A stretch of 64,000 nt of DNA from NCBI GenBank assembly GCA_964016985.1, contig OZ024823.1, positions 62,578,514-62,642,513 of the forward strand, read 5' to 3'. Positions within the stretch are counted from its first letter, which is position 1. Each line of letters opens with the position of its first letter. The position numbers and the translations under genes were made by a program. Below are positions 19,500-31,336 of the stretch, in pieces. Below the pieces are notes generated by a model, which was given only the letters and a program-made list of their open reading frames with translations, was not told the origin of the DNA and did not search any database. This stretch comes from Anodontia alba. Lineage: Eukaryota > Mollusca > Bivalvia > Lucinida > Lucinidae.

Positions 19500-20380
19500 G
19501 ATGCGCTTGCCATTCCAAAATTAGAAAGTGTTTTGGGTTGTAAGATGTGTTCTCTGACATTTCGTGTAGCTCAGTGCCAGAGCATATAGTTTATGACATG
19601 TAGACAATTTCTTTATACGTCAGACGCACAATAAACAATCGCTCTGACGCATAAAGTTTGCATATGGCGTACACAATAACCTACGCATGTACTTTTTTTA
19701 TGTAAACTATAGAAATGTACATTTGGTTTAATATCTCTGTTTCAACAGTTTATTACTTCAACTGTCAGGAGCAAAGGTCAGAGCGTCATTTCAAAAGCAC
19801 ATGTTGTTACTCCAGCCAATGAGCTCTACTAACTGAACAAAAACAACTTCATTGAGACACTGTTTGGTCTCATAGTGCAATCACAAGATTCTACAAAATA
19901 ATTTGTCAGTACAGTAGTAACTGAAGCTACGAGTACTTTGTCTGTTTACGCTCTGCGAGCAACTTAAGACTTATTCATTATATCAATACGGGAACCAATG
20001 ACCTTGGCCTGAGTGCGTGGATTCGAGTCTTTCCTGGACACGCATGTTTTATTGAAGGAATTTTCTTTCACCGGTTTTACTAGTTCCTGCACACCAGATG
20101 AGGAAATCCTAGTTAACCCTGGGATAGAAACTTTTATCCTGCCCAGGTTATCCTGTAAAGGGATTGTACAAAAGTCACAAAATCTCACGTGTTGGACTCC
20201 GAGGTGTTTGATGTACACTGTTGTATAGGACGTCATGTACGCTGTCGTTAAGATATTGCTTGTACTATAACGTCACTAAACGCCACAATAATTTCATCAC
20301 AATATGGCGGACATCAGCAATCGAATCTACTTCTAAAATTAAAGCTATACAAGAAAAAGAATCTGTAATGGGTTTGTCAT
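19500..20380. other. Non-coding spacer between inverted arms
   Basis: No gene recognised. Overlapping open frames on both strands at 19964-20236 lack family resemblance. Confidence 0.5.
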
Positions 20381-20383
20381 GAA

Positions 20384-20585
20384 ATCTTTTCTATGGTCAT
20401 TCTCTCCCTTCAGCAGATTCAAGAAAGGCAGTTGTCAGTTTCTGGCGTAAGAATGTGCACTGTACTGGTTAACCGCGTATACTCGTATATAAGCCTGCCC
20501 AGGAAGTGTTGTTAGGTAAACTGAGCAGCTCGATATGACCTAAATAGTGTTGACTGGGCCGTTTAACTCCAAAACAAACAAATAA
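20384..20585 (+). mobile_element. SINE family A, body only
   Basis: Matches the body of the family in the opposite orientation to most copies: 'tctctcccttcagcagattc', 'ggcagttgtcagtttctggc', 'ctggttaaccgcgtat', 'gactgggccgtttaactcc'. The tRNA-like head is missing or unrecognisable. Confidence 0.75.
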
Positions 20586-20689
20586 ACTGGGGGTGGTAGG
20601 GTGTGGCGAAGATTTCGTGTATCTAACGTCACCGGGGTGTCCAACTGACATTGGCTCACAATTGGTCAAGACCTTTTATCCTTGTAGCA

Positions 20690-21040
20690 GGTAAGGGCAG
20701 AGGGGAATGTTTTTTTTTATTTCTTCCGTTTCTTCACTTTCATTCCTTTCCCTCTTTCTTCCCTGTCTCTTTCTTTCGTCTCCTCTACTATCTTTTCTTT
20801 CTCTTTTCTCCCTTTCTCTGGGAGACCCGACAGAAAATGACCCACAAGGGTTGACACGTCGTTAAACCCTAACACAATCAATCAGTCAAACAAACAAACA
20901 AAAGTAATGGTTGTGAGGGGTAGATAGGAAAATCCGTCCCTCATCCTTTTACGACCCACGACCCCTAACCTCAGTTATCTACCTTGGAAACTTATACATA
21001 GCTTATAGGTTTATAACCAATCTTTGACAACTGCGTAAGG
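20690..21040. other. Non-coding DNA, CT-rich at left
   Basis: A CT/TTTC-rich stretch (20710-20825) and unremarkable sequence. No gene. Confidence 0.55.
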
Positions 21041-21049
21041 GGTACGACT

Positions 21050-21140
21050 CTTTGGCTCAGTGGTTAGAGCACTGAAGTTTCACCCGTGTGGCCCAGTGTC
21101 GAACCCTACTATAGCCCGATGTTTTTTTTTTTTTTTTGTT
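21050..21140 (+). mobile_element. tRNA-like SINE head followed by poly-T
   Basis: A-box TTGGCTCAGTGGTTAGAGCA and a B-box-like GTGTCGAACCC, followed within 20 bases by a T15 run that could act as a Pol III terminator. Stems are imperfect. Confidence 0.5.
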
Positions 21141-21439
21141 TTTTTTTTGTCTATTGTTTACCTCTGAGAGCTAGGGACTAATTTCCCACATCACAGGTCC
21201 TTGTAAATGAATGTCAATTGACATGTCACCAGCAACAATTCTGATTCTGGGTACAAGTGAGCACTTCGTAATTCAAAGATTACTTTATTAAATTCAGAAA
21301 CAATGTCGTGCATATGTACAGAAATCATAAGAAGGAGAATTAGAAAGACATTTAAAAGTATATAACAGTCAAATGGATCGTTTGGAATTAAAAAAAAACC
21401 AAAAAAAAAAAAAAAAAAAAAAAAAACACAGTATCATTT

Positions 21440-22175
21440 ATCGGGACTTCACAGATAGATTAAAGAGTTTTGTCTCAGTGTATGAAGATAATAATCTGTG
21501 TTTGTTGTTCCCAAACTGTGCTGATTAACCGCGTAATGGTGTATCGTAACCCGTGGTAAGTTGTACTCTAACAAAAAATCAAGCTTTGAACGATTCCCGG
21601 ATTCAGTGGACATTGACACTACCTTGGGCTCAAAGAAATGCATCAATGAAGGCTCTAGAGTCACAACAATATATAAATCACAAAAGCATTTGCACAAAAG
21701 ATGTGTAATGGTCAGAAAATATTGATCGAAGTATGCTGGGTTGGTGAAAACACGCTTGACAAAAAAAAATGTTTTTATTTTCGTCATGAACAGATTTCTG
21801 CAACTGTATCTGTGAAAGGAAATGCCGCTTTCCTGCAGTTAGTATAACTTTCCAAGAAGATTAGGAATATGGCTAAAATAAATAATTTTCTTACCGAACA
21901 TATTCTTGTGACGTCATCATGTTCAACTGCGTTCGTTGTATCGCGGTAACCGGTGTGTTCATTTGAATTTGTCGTTAACGACAGCTTAGAGCATATAAAT
22001 ACCCGGGAATGTTTCACATATATCGCTTTGACGTCGACGTTTATAGGCCTCATTTAAGAGAGTGTGAGGTACGTCTGAATAAATTAAGGCGCTCCAATGA
22101 AAATAATCCGGCTTTTGGGATCAAACTGCAAGACAATTTTCTGTTTGAAAGCGGTATCATTGATAGATGTATAAT
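21440..22175 (-). repeat. Right arm of the diverged inverted repeat
   Basis: Reverse-complement counterpart of 18140-19460. Two adjoining minus-strand frames (22053-21784, 89 aa; 21787-21449, 112 aa) are open. The peptide GYRDTTNAVEHDD in this arm faces a weakly similar peptide in the left arm, but no known family is recognised. The arms may derive from an old mobile element or from an inverted duplication. Confidence 0.55.
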
Positions 22176-22534
22176 ACATGTATATTACAGGGTGACCGAA
22201 GCAAATTCATATGTGTTTGTGTATTATACTCATATACTAAAGTGTCTTATATATACTGGTCAGAGGAAACCTTGTTTCTTTATTATTAATGTAAAACTCT
22301 GGAATATGTGTGTATTCACAAAGTGTTCGCTGCAACAAACATTCGATATGTAAAGGTACAGTGATACATTGCGAACAGCGTTGCTTGGACCTATATGAAA
22401 CCTATATGGATGGACACGCCAGAAGTTCTGCAGTGGTGCGGGAATGGACCGTAGCGTTTATATTTATTATTTATTGCAGCAGACAGTACTCGTATATATG
22501 CATCCTGAAAATATATTGAGTTGAACCTGGGTGC

Positions 22535-22535
<1 letters not shown>

Positions 22536-22571
<36 letters not shown>

Positions 22572-22625
22572 GAGAGAGAGAGAGAGGAGAGAGAGAGAAA
22601 GAAAGATAGAAAGAAAGAAAGAAAA
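22536..22625. repeat. (AG)n / (GAAA)n microsatellite
   Basis: Dinucleotide AG tract passing into AAAG units. Confidence 0.95.
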
Positions 22626-22629
22626 CGGA

Positions 22630-22945
22630 GAGAGAAATCGTTAGCACTATTATTTATGATAATCGGTTGCTTAATGTGAAAAAAAAAACATCATGTTTGA
22701 TATTAAATCATGGGGAAAAGTTCATTTTATATATATAGGCAACAAATACCCAGAGCAGCATGCAGCATATTTGCACAGTCGATTAAAGCTTTCTGCCTGT
22801 TTAAAGATACTGTAAAATAAGTCGATTTAAAGTCAATTGAATAAATTTATTAGACAGTGCAGATGCGCGCCTCATTTGGGCCTTCGCAGTTCTCATTGTG
22901 CATAAGGAACATTTTCTCACGTTATAAAACGTATACTATTTAAGG
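22630..22945. other. Non-coding DNA
   Basis: No gene. A short MITE-like 'gtgcagatgcgcgcctcattt' lies near 22856. Confidence 0.55.
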
Positions 22946-22947
22946 GA

Positions 22948-23160
22948 AATGGATACATATGGTAGGTTTTCCGCAAATAGAGACAACTTTGGCGACGTCA
23001 TGTTAGCTTTCTTGCACTACGACTCCTTCTGAAAACGTATCTGCTCTAAAAGGAAAGAATTTGCTCGAAAGGTAATAAATTCTTTCCTTTTACAGTAGAC
23101 CCATATACAGAGAGTAGTCAAAAATTGACAGTTGCCGCCCATGAAAGTGTGCGTACTCAC
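22948..23160. mobile_element. MITE family E, copy 3
   Basis: Starts 'gggaaatggatacatatggt'. The central palindrome is ctaaaaggaaagaatttgct / aataaattctttccttttac, and it ends in the 'gacagttgccgccc' region. The 'ggaaatggatac' start matches the inverted end of the copy at 36705-36838. Confidence 0.75.
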
Positions 23161-23279
23161 CAAGTCCTAAGTAGGAAGACGTGTTTCTAGTAAATCTTAT
23201 ATGGGCAATTAACAAGGACTTTTAACTATTCAATAATGCAATAAAGCGCAGCAACTAGAATGTTACATAGGAATCGTAT

Positions 23280-24420
23280 AGTCTATGAAATTATAAAATT
23301 TTGAAGATTTTCTTCTGTGATGCGAAGATATGTATCAAATTTTAGAATTTTCGACGGAGTTACGGCCCTTTTGGACATAGAATTTCCATCGACAACTTAT
23401 GTCAGCAACTACTCCTACATCTTTCATGGGATTCTTTTAGAATGTTTTAGATTTTTTATTTGATTTGTTTTATGCAAATTTGAAGATGATTGGGATGTTT
23501 TACTATTATTGACAATTATGTCTAACCATACATCCTCATACACCAATCGGATTCTGTTGTACATTTAATGTTAAAAGATGTGCACCCGAGTTTGGATTTT
23601 TGGCGGACTCAGAATTTCCTTCTGCAAAATTTGTGTCTTCTATTCCTCCTACATCATTTATTGTTCACTAGTATGTTTTTAAATTATGCAGATTTTATTC
23701 CTGTGATGTGAAAATGTGCACGTCATTTTAAAATTTTGATTCGACTATTTGAACAGAGTTGTGGCACTTATTTGCTGAAAATTGTAACCCGAAAAATCTT
23801 GCGTTAATATTTCCTTCATTGGATTCTATTGGAGTCTTGCAGAATTGTCCTATGATTTGAAGATGTGCCACTTTTCTGGAGTTTTGTTTACTTTTGCCTT
23901 TGACAAGGCTGTATTTCTGTTTCAGTTCCTCTTCATTTTTCTTGTTCTGTTTGCGTTATAGTGTTATTTTTTGGCGTCTTTTCGTGTCAGTTAAACTAGG
24001 TTCATTACTTTGAAGGGTTGTTCCATGATTGTGGCCTTTCTTGGGTTTTCAATATTCATTTTAATTCGACACAGTTACGGCCTTATTGGACCTAAAGTTT
24101 CCCGTCAGCTTAGCATATATCCGCAACGTCTTCTGTATCTTTCATTTGAGTTCTTTTGAAATGTCATAGATTACTTTTCTATGACATAAAACTATGCACC
24201 TGCTTCAGAATTTTGAACTTTGTTATTCTTGATAGAGCCCCGTTTGGGCTTAGAAATTACCAACAGGGCAGCTTTTGTCCGCAAGTTCTACATCTGTTTG
24301 ATTTTTTTTTTTTTTTTTTTTTTTGCGGTTTTGTTTCTTGCAATCTGAGGACAAGCACCTGAGTTTGGATTTCCGAGTCTGCTATCTTTGACAGTATGAT
24401 ACTAATTTGACACTTTATGA
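23280..24420 (+). repeat. Diverged tandem array, ~200-bp monomers
   Basis: Motifs 'tgtgatgtgaaaatgtgcac', 'attttgattcgac(gg)agttacggccctt', 'agaatttcc', 'caac..ctcctacatctttcat' and 'ggattcttttagaatgtt' recur in the same order about five or six times (near 23309, 23500, 23700, 23860, 24050 and 24190). Monomers are diverged and of unequal length. It resembles the tandem core of molluscan HINE-type elements, but no ends were identified. Confidence 0.6.
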
Positions 24421-24656
24421 GAACCCTCAGAACTTAAATTTAATTTGTTTCCAAAGCTTCATTTCTAATTATTAAGCTTTCAGTGGTGTTGAAAGAGATA
24501 GTACTCGTATTGAACCACTCACTAAATGTTACCGCTACAGTAAAGCTTACCCTGCTAACAGCTATGGTGAATAGAATAAACATGACCCTTTATTCTAAAG
24601 CCCGGCTTGAACAATCATATTAAGCGCTGATTTTTTTCTGTTCTGTTACAAGAAAT

Positions 24657-24775
<119 letters not shown>

Positions 24776-24779
24776 GGTT

Positions 24780-25530
24780 TACAAAGCCAACGCATTTAAT
24801 TCAAAATCAAGATGTGTAAAGAACCCCTAAGAGGATCGAACAGTTATGTGTAGCCGGAAAGATAAGGTTGGACGCATGTTTAATTGGCGACCGTTCCAAA
24901 GTAGCATTTCTGCTGCAGTTCCTTTTTGTTTGTGTGTTAAATTTCGCTTGTTCCTTCTGTTATTGACAAAGTGCTCTTTTGTGCCGTCATTTCATGTAAT
25001 TAAACCCTTATCCGGTGCCCTGGTTGGGATGTGTTCCATGCGAGGCCTTTCCTGAGCTTCTCCATATTTAATTTTTGCTGGACGACACAGAAAATATTTC
25101 GAAGTAGGGGATTTTTTAGAAATATCTAGTATAAATCCTTTACAAAAATATCATACTCTATTTGGTTGAGTCTATAAATTAGCAATAATGAAAAACTGCA
25201 TTAACATTTATGTCTTTGCTAGCTGTCTTGAGTGGAATTCTATTTCCACATATAGTGAAAGAGCTGGATAGTCCTAATAGGACCAGAAAATAATTTTATA
25301 TCAGTACTTTATGGAAACACAGGCCTTGATACAAGCGCAGGACGTGGCACAATTCCAAAGGCACAGTTTCTTACATTGCGTCTGATATACTTGAATTTAC
25401 AGTAGAGAGTTTACATACTTGTTTAGCATATGCATCCAATATATTTCATACCCTCATCCTTTTTGAATGATAATCGTTATCAAAGTAGAATCATAGTTCA
25501 AAATGTTATTTCGAACTAATGATGCTTTTA
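24780..25530. other. Non-coding DNA
   Basis: No gene recognised. Confidence 0.55.
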
Positions 25531-25534
25531 ATGG

Positions 25535-25750
25535 AATGGATACACTTGTTTTCACCTCATTTCTGAAAAATAATATACTTTAAGGAAAGAATTTTCACCC
25601 AAAATGAGTAAAACATTTTCTTTTAGGGAAGACCCCTGAATGCTTCCAGGAAGTCACAAAACTTGTCCACCGTGAACAAAATCGTGAACAAAACTGCTGG
25701 AAACTCTACCAAGTGTGTCCAGTCCATAACTACTACGTCTAAAGCAGGTT
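25535..25750. mobile_element. MITE family E, copy 4
   Basis: Starts 'ggaatggatacacttgtttt', contains 'tttaaggaaagaattttcac' and the inverse 'aaaacattttcttttaggga', and ends in the 'caggaagtcacaaaacttg' region. Confidence 0.7.
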
Positions 25751-25814
25751 ATTCTATTATGTAATCTATTATATGTAATGTATGACCATTATACAAGCGT
25801 ACATAATACCAGAG

Positions 25815-27825
25815 GACCAATGGTCCTGTAGCTCACCTGAGACTGTTTGTTCTGAGCAAGCTTATAGTAACTATTTTAAAGAAAGAAATATATGGGTATG
25901 GTAACCGGTACAGTTTGAAATATCTTTGGTCTCTGTATCCTACAGTAACTTGGCATAAAAATTCGCTTTAATTAATTTGGCGAAACAGAAACCACATGAG
26001 ATATGACTCTGATAAAGTGACATATCAAATATCAAAGGCTTGTTTCTTTGTGCTGAGGTTTTACGGCCCAGTCAACCCAATGGGGTCATGTCGAGCGCGG
26101 TCAGTTTACCTAACCACACGTTTACTGGGCAGGCTTAGTCCCTCTAAGCGGTTAACCAGTATTGTGCACATTCTTTCGCCAGAAACTGACAACTGCCCTT
26201 CTTGTATCAGCGGAAGGGAGAGAATGACCGTAGAAAATATTTCATGATCAATCTCCACGAAAGATATTGCCGACCTCGGCGGGGTTCGAACCCGCGACCT
26301 CCTGGTCTCCAGTCGGACACGCATCCAACTGAGCCACCGAGGCCGGCTTCAATCAAAGGCTTGTGCCTTCTAGTTTCACACAAGAAAATTTTTAAAGTTT
26401 ACCCTCCATATTAGCCTATGTAAAACAACTGATCCCTAGGTTTGGGGCATTTAACCCCAGGACTATAATGTAAACAATCTGTTTAACATCCACTAGATAA
26501 AACTAAGTACCAAAGGTCAAAGCCCTAGGCTTTCTAGTTTCACACAAGATGATTTTAAAAGTTTTCCCCCTGTGTAAGACAAATGACGTCCGGAGCAGAA
26601 CCATTTAGAACCCAGGGCCATAATATGAACAATCTTGGTAAAGGCCCTCTAGCTGAAGCTACATACCAAATATAATGGTCTGGGCCTTCTAGTATTCAGG
26701 AAAGTTTTCCCTATATGGATCTATGTAAAATGAGTGACCCCATGGGTCGAGCCTATTTTTTATCCCAAGGCTTTAATTTGAACAATCTTGGTAGAGGTCT
26801 GATAAATAAAGCTATAAACCAAATTCCAAAGCCCTGTGCCTTTAAGTTATAAAGAAGAAGATTTTTAAAGTTTCTCCCTATATGGATCTATGTAAAACAA
26901 GAGAGCCCCGGGGTAGAGCCATTTTTGACTCCATGGCTATAATTTGAGCAATCTTGGTAAAGGCCTATTAGATGAATACATGCCAAATATCAGAGACTTC
27001 GGCTTTCTAGTTTCAGAGAAGAAGCTTTCTACCACGTTTTCCCTTTACGAGTATATAAAACAAGTGACCCCTGAGGTTGGATCATTTTTTACTCCAGGGC
27101 TTGTACAATATTGGAAGATTTCTACTAGATGAAGCTATATTCCAAATATTAAAGGCCTGGGCCTTCTAGTTTAAGACAAGAAGATTTTTAAAGGTTTTGC
27201 CTTACGAGTCTATGTAAAAATAAATGGACTTTATTGTCAGAAAGGTTAAGGTCAACCAAAGGTTATAACTTGTCATAACGACTTTTCTCTTACCTTTTTT
27301 TGCCCATATCCCCAATGCTGCATACCAAGCCTCCAGGTCCTTTGGCCGTTTGATTCCGGAGAAGGAGATTTTTTAAAGGTATTTTTACTATATATAAGCG
27401 TGGCAGCAATCCTAGTCGTGTGGCTCAGATGCGGCGAACAAACTTTCAGTTCCTCTACCAATTTGGCTCCATATGAAATTTGACTTTGAACGGTCCAATG
27501 GTTTCTGAAGAGAAGAAGTTTTTAGGAGATTTCCCTATATGAGTCTATGTAAAACAAGTGACCCCTGAAGCGGGTTTTTAATATATATATATATATACGT
27601 GGCGGCCATCTTGGTCATGTGACCTAGATGTTGCGAACAAGCTTTCATTCCACTGGCCCATGGAGGCCCCATATGAAATGTGGTCTTGATTGGCCCAGTA
27701 ATTTATGTGGAGAAGATGTTTGAAGACTGTGGACGACGCACGGACGGACGACGACGACGGACGGACGGACGGACGGACGGAGTACAGAGCCTGTCAATAC
27801 TATAAGCTCACCTAAATGCGCAGGT
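25815..27825. mobile_element. HINE/pearl-like non-autonomous Helentron element with tandem core
   Basis: About eight or nine diverged monomers of ~150-165 bp, each containing 'gggccttctagtttcac', 'agaagatttttaaagttttc', 'ctatgtaaaacaagtgaccc', 'cagggctataatttgaacaa' and 'cttggtaaaggcctactaga', span about 26000-27700. The array is followed by 'gtggacgacgcacgg', an (ACGG)n tail (27732-27780) and a short hairpin 'cacctaaatgcgcaggtg'. A tandem core, a tetranucleotide tract and a terminal hairpin are the hallmarks of bivalve HINEs. It is non-coding, and a SINE is inserted in the first monomer. Confidence 0.7.
26044..26346 (-). mobile_element. SINE family A, copy 2
   Basis: Full-length: tRNA-like head on the minus strand (CTCGGTGGCTCAGTTGGATG, B-box GGGTTCGAACCCC) and the body ending 'ggttttacggcccagtcaac'. 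It is inserted in a monomer of the HINE-like element; the monomer text 'tcaaaggcttgt' occurs on both sides (26032 and 26351), which fits a target duplication. Confidence 0.9.
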
Positions 27826-28053
27826 GTGCTAGCTAGCGTACATAATGGTGTAGAATTAACATTTTGCCATTTGTAATTGTGCGTATTGTACAAGTATTTA
27901 CAAACATACACATGTATATTCCTTGTTCAAATAAACATGTTATAAATTTATTTACTACTACATACTTTTACCTTGACACGTTTTTTTTTTTTTTATCTGA
28001 TTTCCTTTCTTAAAAGAAGTGTTGATATTTCGGATTTAGACATAATCGTCTAG
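27826..28053. other. AT-rich non-coding DNA
   Basis: No gene recognised. Confidence 0.55.
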
Positions 28054-28135
28054 AATTCTGTTTGAATCCATGTCGGACCGTTATCGGCCTTCTTTCAGGC
28101 CGATAATGGTCCGATACATATTTTGGCAGAATAAA
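28054..28135. mobile_element. Mini-palindrome MITE family H, copy 1
   Basis: About 80 bp and almost entirely self-complementary: 'gtcggaccgttatcggcc' faces 'ggccgataatggtccgat', and the outer 'gaattctgtttgaatcc' faces 'ttttggcagaat'. Other copies are at 37671-37752 and 38621-38660. Confidence 0.75.
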
Positions 28136-28224
28136 TGGGAACAGCTCGTTAAACACTTTCCTGGTTCATCCTGTTACCTTTTTCACCCCTAAGTTTCTGA
28201 AGTGGCCTTTCACAGCTCTTCATT

Positions 28225-28368
28225 TGGACATGTCCACAGTTGCATATGGAGTGCCAGTCAAACTAGAATGGCAAACAGTGTAGATCCTCATGAGACAGTT
28301 CGTTACAAGCCATCTCAGGTGAATCTACGCCGTTTGCAAAGGTATCGGTTGGTTGGGTTAAAAGGGTT
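28225..28368. mobile_element. MITE family I-like fragment
   Basis: 'ggcaaacagtgtagatcctc' and its inverse 'aggtgaatctacgccgtttg' bracket a short centre, ending near 'ttgggttaaaagggttaa'. Confidence 0.5.
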
Positions 28369-28624
28369 AAATATTATTGCAGTTTTCGATGTACATAGAC
28401 TGTATATGATCACATGCTTCATCATGTACCGTATTTACATCAGATATTTAAGCACACATGCCTAAGAAAAACAGTAAAACCAAAGTCCGACTGGAAAAAT
28501 CTGGCGAGGCGGTACACAACTGCAATAATTAACACCAGCTCAGGGAGTCAGACGGACTTATTTAAGAAAGGGCGGGATCAACATTTAAGAGGGGTGAATA
28601 CATTTGGTATTTTTTTCGACATTT

Positions 28625-28760
28625 TAATAACGGAGGCATACTCTAAAAGGGAAGAATCTGGTACAAAGGAAGCATTTGTTTTTCATTTAGAGTAAAAACC
28701 TTACCTGAAAGGACGCAAAAATAATTTTGCACGAGATACCTCCCATAAAAAGTATCCATT
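28625..28760. mobile_element. MITE family E, copy 5 (partial)
   Basis: 'tactctaaaagggaagaatc' and the inverse 'gcatttgtttttcatttaga' form the family's central palindrome. Confidence 0.6.
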
Positions 28761-28770
28761 CTCCGAAAGT

Positions 28771-29097
28771 GTGCTAAGTTACTTACAATTTGATCCGCAA
28801 CAAAGAAAATATATTATCGGACAGTTGCGTCCTAGCGAATTCAAATCAGCTTGTGCACCGTTATCAGAGGCTTCGTTCGGCGCTCGTTGGCTAGCAGAGA
28901 AATCAAGACTTCATCCGGCGGATAAGACTGATAACACTACAGGCTATCTGAGTTGCTTTTGGGCGATTATGTCACCAAATACATTTTCTCAGGTGTGGTT
29001 CATGTTCTTTTGTAACCTTATATTATATAAGTCTGTCATGATAAAACATATCATCCTGCTAGGATCTATACATTGCCATATCAGATTGCTCATTTAA
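28771..29097 (+). other. Unassigned 108-codon open frame
   Basis: A non-low-complexity + strand frame starting MLSYLQFDPQQRKYIIGQLR. I recognise no family. It follows a MITE and could equally be a chance frame within repeat DNA; a GT follows 'TFSQ' near 28993, so it could be an exon. No supporting context is visible. Confidence 0.15.
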
Positions 29098-29099
29098 AT

Positions 29100-29565
29100 T
29101 TCGTCAGCACTCCGGGGTTCGCCCAGATGTATATTTTAAAGAGCGAACTGTGCATGTCCTGGGATGTTGAGTCTGTACTAAAACAAGTGATGCATCATAA
29201 GAGTGTATGTTTGTTTAACAGTTTTCAGTCATAAGAAATAGAAGGGATAAGGACTGCAGCAAACACACAATCACAAACTCTTCCTTCACAAATGACCAGA
29301 AGAAGAAGTAAGGAATGTCACATAAGTAATAACTAAAAGCAATACCGCATGACCAGCAACCCCGGAAACAAACGTAGAGAATCTGCAATAGAAGAACCAT
29401 CGTAGAGCGGCCGGTAATAACATTGATGGAGGTCCACACCCTTTATTCTACACTTTCAAATTACAAGTAAAATTTCTATTAAAACCAATAAGAAAATTTA
29501 TAGTAAACAGACACATCTTAAACTGAAAATGAACCAGTGCAAAGACTAAGGCAGAAAAGTTCACC
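29100..29565. other. Non-coding DNA
   Basis: No gene recognised. Confidence 0.5.
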
Positions 29566-29569
29566 GAGC

Positions 29570-29790
29570 ACTGGACTAGTACCATTAAGCACCAAACTAT
29601 AAACTATCGACTTAAACTATAAACTATAAATCACTGTTTAGAATTATGTACAACTACCAATAATTCAAACAAATGGGTATAACCTTTTATAAACATTACA
29701 GAAATTATAGTCTCTGTGGTATAATGGTTAGCACGCTGAACTTCAGCGTCATAGGTAGCTGGTTCGAATCTCCCACGATACACATTTTTT
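29570..29790 (+). mobile_element. SINE family C, + copy, tRNA-like segment at 3' end
   Basis: Body begins 'ggactagtaccattaag', contains 'actataaactat' and 'cactgttta', and ends with a tRNA-like segment at 29711-29783 (A-box GTGGTATAATGGTTAGCAC, B-box GGTTCGAATC) and a T9 run. The reverse-complement copy is at 35390-35715. The tRNA-like part resembles tRNA-Gln or tRNA-Glu but its T-stem does not pair, so it is not a functional tRNA. Confidence 0.6.
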
Positions 29791-29949
29791 TTTTCTTTTC
29801 TACTTTTCCATTACTGAAACATGAATTTTATGGCTGTTAAAATAAAAAAAATCGGTTGAAGATTTGCTATATTGTTTTTTTTTTTATATCTGCTCAAAAC
29901 TCACCGAGGCTACCGAAGCGGTTCTTACAAGTATTCATTGTTTTTGTTT

Positions 29950-30062
29950 TGCTTGAGGTTTTACGCGACCCTAACCACACCTTTCAGGGAAAGCTTCCTA
30001 GCCGTTCACCAGTACTAAGTGCACGTTTTCTGTCAGCCACCGACAGCTGCCGTACTTGATCT
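29950..30062 (-). mobile_element. SINE family A, degenerate fragment
   Basis: 'cttgaggttttacg', 'accctaaccacacctt', 'gttcaccagtactaagtgca' and 'cagctgccgtacttgat' follow the family order with many changes. Confidence 0.55.
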
Positions 30063-31061
30063 TACAAGTACAGACTAATACATGTACTGCATCGTACCAC
30101 GTTAAAGTCTTATCAATTTAATACTTACTTTGTGAATAGACACAATTTCTGATTAGTTTCAATAGACATAATAAATCCTTTTCAGTTTTATGACCCTTAT
30201 AGATAGCAAGCCTACCTAAGCTAAGCCCCGCCTACTTTTCCTGAGCTGGTTACCAGTTCAAATCGACCTTGGAACCAGACCACCGATTTGAAAATCCTGT
30301 CTTTAAATCTCAGCTCAGGCCCGGATCCAGGGGTGGGCAAAAGGGGCACATCCCCCCACCCCCCCGAAGCGACCGCTAGTCATACCTTGTCCCCTGTATT
30401 TTTTCGATATTACACTCTTATGCATAAGCTACCCAGATATATGTGATTTCCAGAAACAGGGAGTTCATAAATGATAATGAAAGAGCCATTCAATAGTAAA
30501 TGGCATGCTGTGAATTATCAATAACTTGTTAATATTGCCCTGCTGATAGGTAGCATATGGTCAGTTACATCTTCTTTTTATCTAGATATGTACATGTTTG
30601 AGTAGAAACGGTTTCATTTTGCTGTTCTAAGTATTCTATTAATTTGTTTTCAAAGAGATTTTAATCCTAACCACTCTCTCTGCTAATTCAGCAGTCGACA
30701 AATTGGTGACATTTGTCTTATTTTGCCCTTTAAACAGGATTTGACATTTCATGCAAATTGTCTCAATTAAAAACCTGTTTTCTGATTAATATAAGAAAAA
30801 TATTTCAAAATGTTGTCTGCTAAAAAAGTTACCCATAGAGCTAAGTGCTAATTTATTTATTTAGCCTCATCATGAGAAACCCTGTCTTTGGAGATATAAC
30901 CAGGTGTGAAATAGATCAGACTGCGCAGCTGCAGAGAAAACCTAGAGTCTTGAAAAACTTGATACGTTATACCATCTAAGCAGTGAAGAGGAAATAAAGG
31001 CGCTGATCAGACTATGCAGATGCAACAGGCTGATCTGCGCCTTTGCAGAATAATGAATGAG

Positions 31062-31062
<1 letters not shown>
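30063..31062. other. Non-coding DNA
   Basis: A short 'cccggatccaggggtggg' segment (30318-30365) resembles the G/C-run repeat at 31640-31815, and an MITE-like 'ctgatcagactatgcagatg' lies near 30998. No gene. Confidence 0.5.
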
Positions 31063-31100
<38 letters not shown>

Positions 31101-31145
31101 ACGTTCGGTGGGTTGGTTGTGGGGGAGGGGGGGGGGGGGGGGCAT
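31063..31145. repeat. Poly-T then poly-G tract
   Basis: A T-run to 31099 and a G-rich run ending near 31143. Confidence 0.95.
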
Positions 31146-31336
31146 GGGAATTGCACCCCAACTTTACCCCTACCCCACATAATCCATATATATTTGTATG
31201 GGTGTGGTGGCTGAAGGGACAGGCAGGTTATCCAGGATTCTGCATGTCTATCATGGATAATTATGAAACTAACCAGAATTATTTTGCAGCTTAGAAATTA
31301 CCTGTATAAGGCTGAAGGTTTTTTTGTTTTTTTTTT

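Noticed and set aside
21449..22053. Protein-coding gene on the minus strand
   Set aside because: Two adjoining frames of 89 and 112 codons exist, but they lie in a diverged repeat arm and match no family I recognise. Kept only as part of the inverted repeat.
29711..29783. Functional tRNA gene
   Set aside because: A and B boxes are present, but the T-stem and acceptor stem do not pair and the anticodon loop lacks the usual U33. Better read as SINE or pseudogene.
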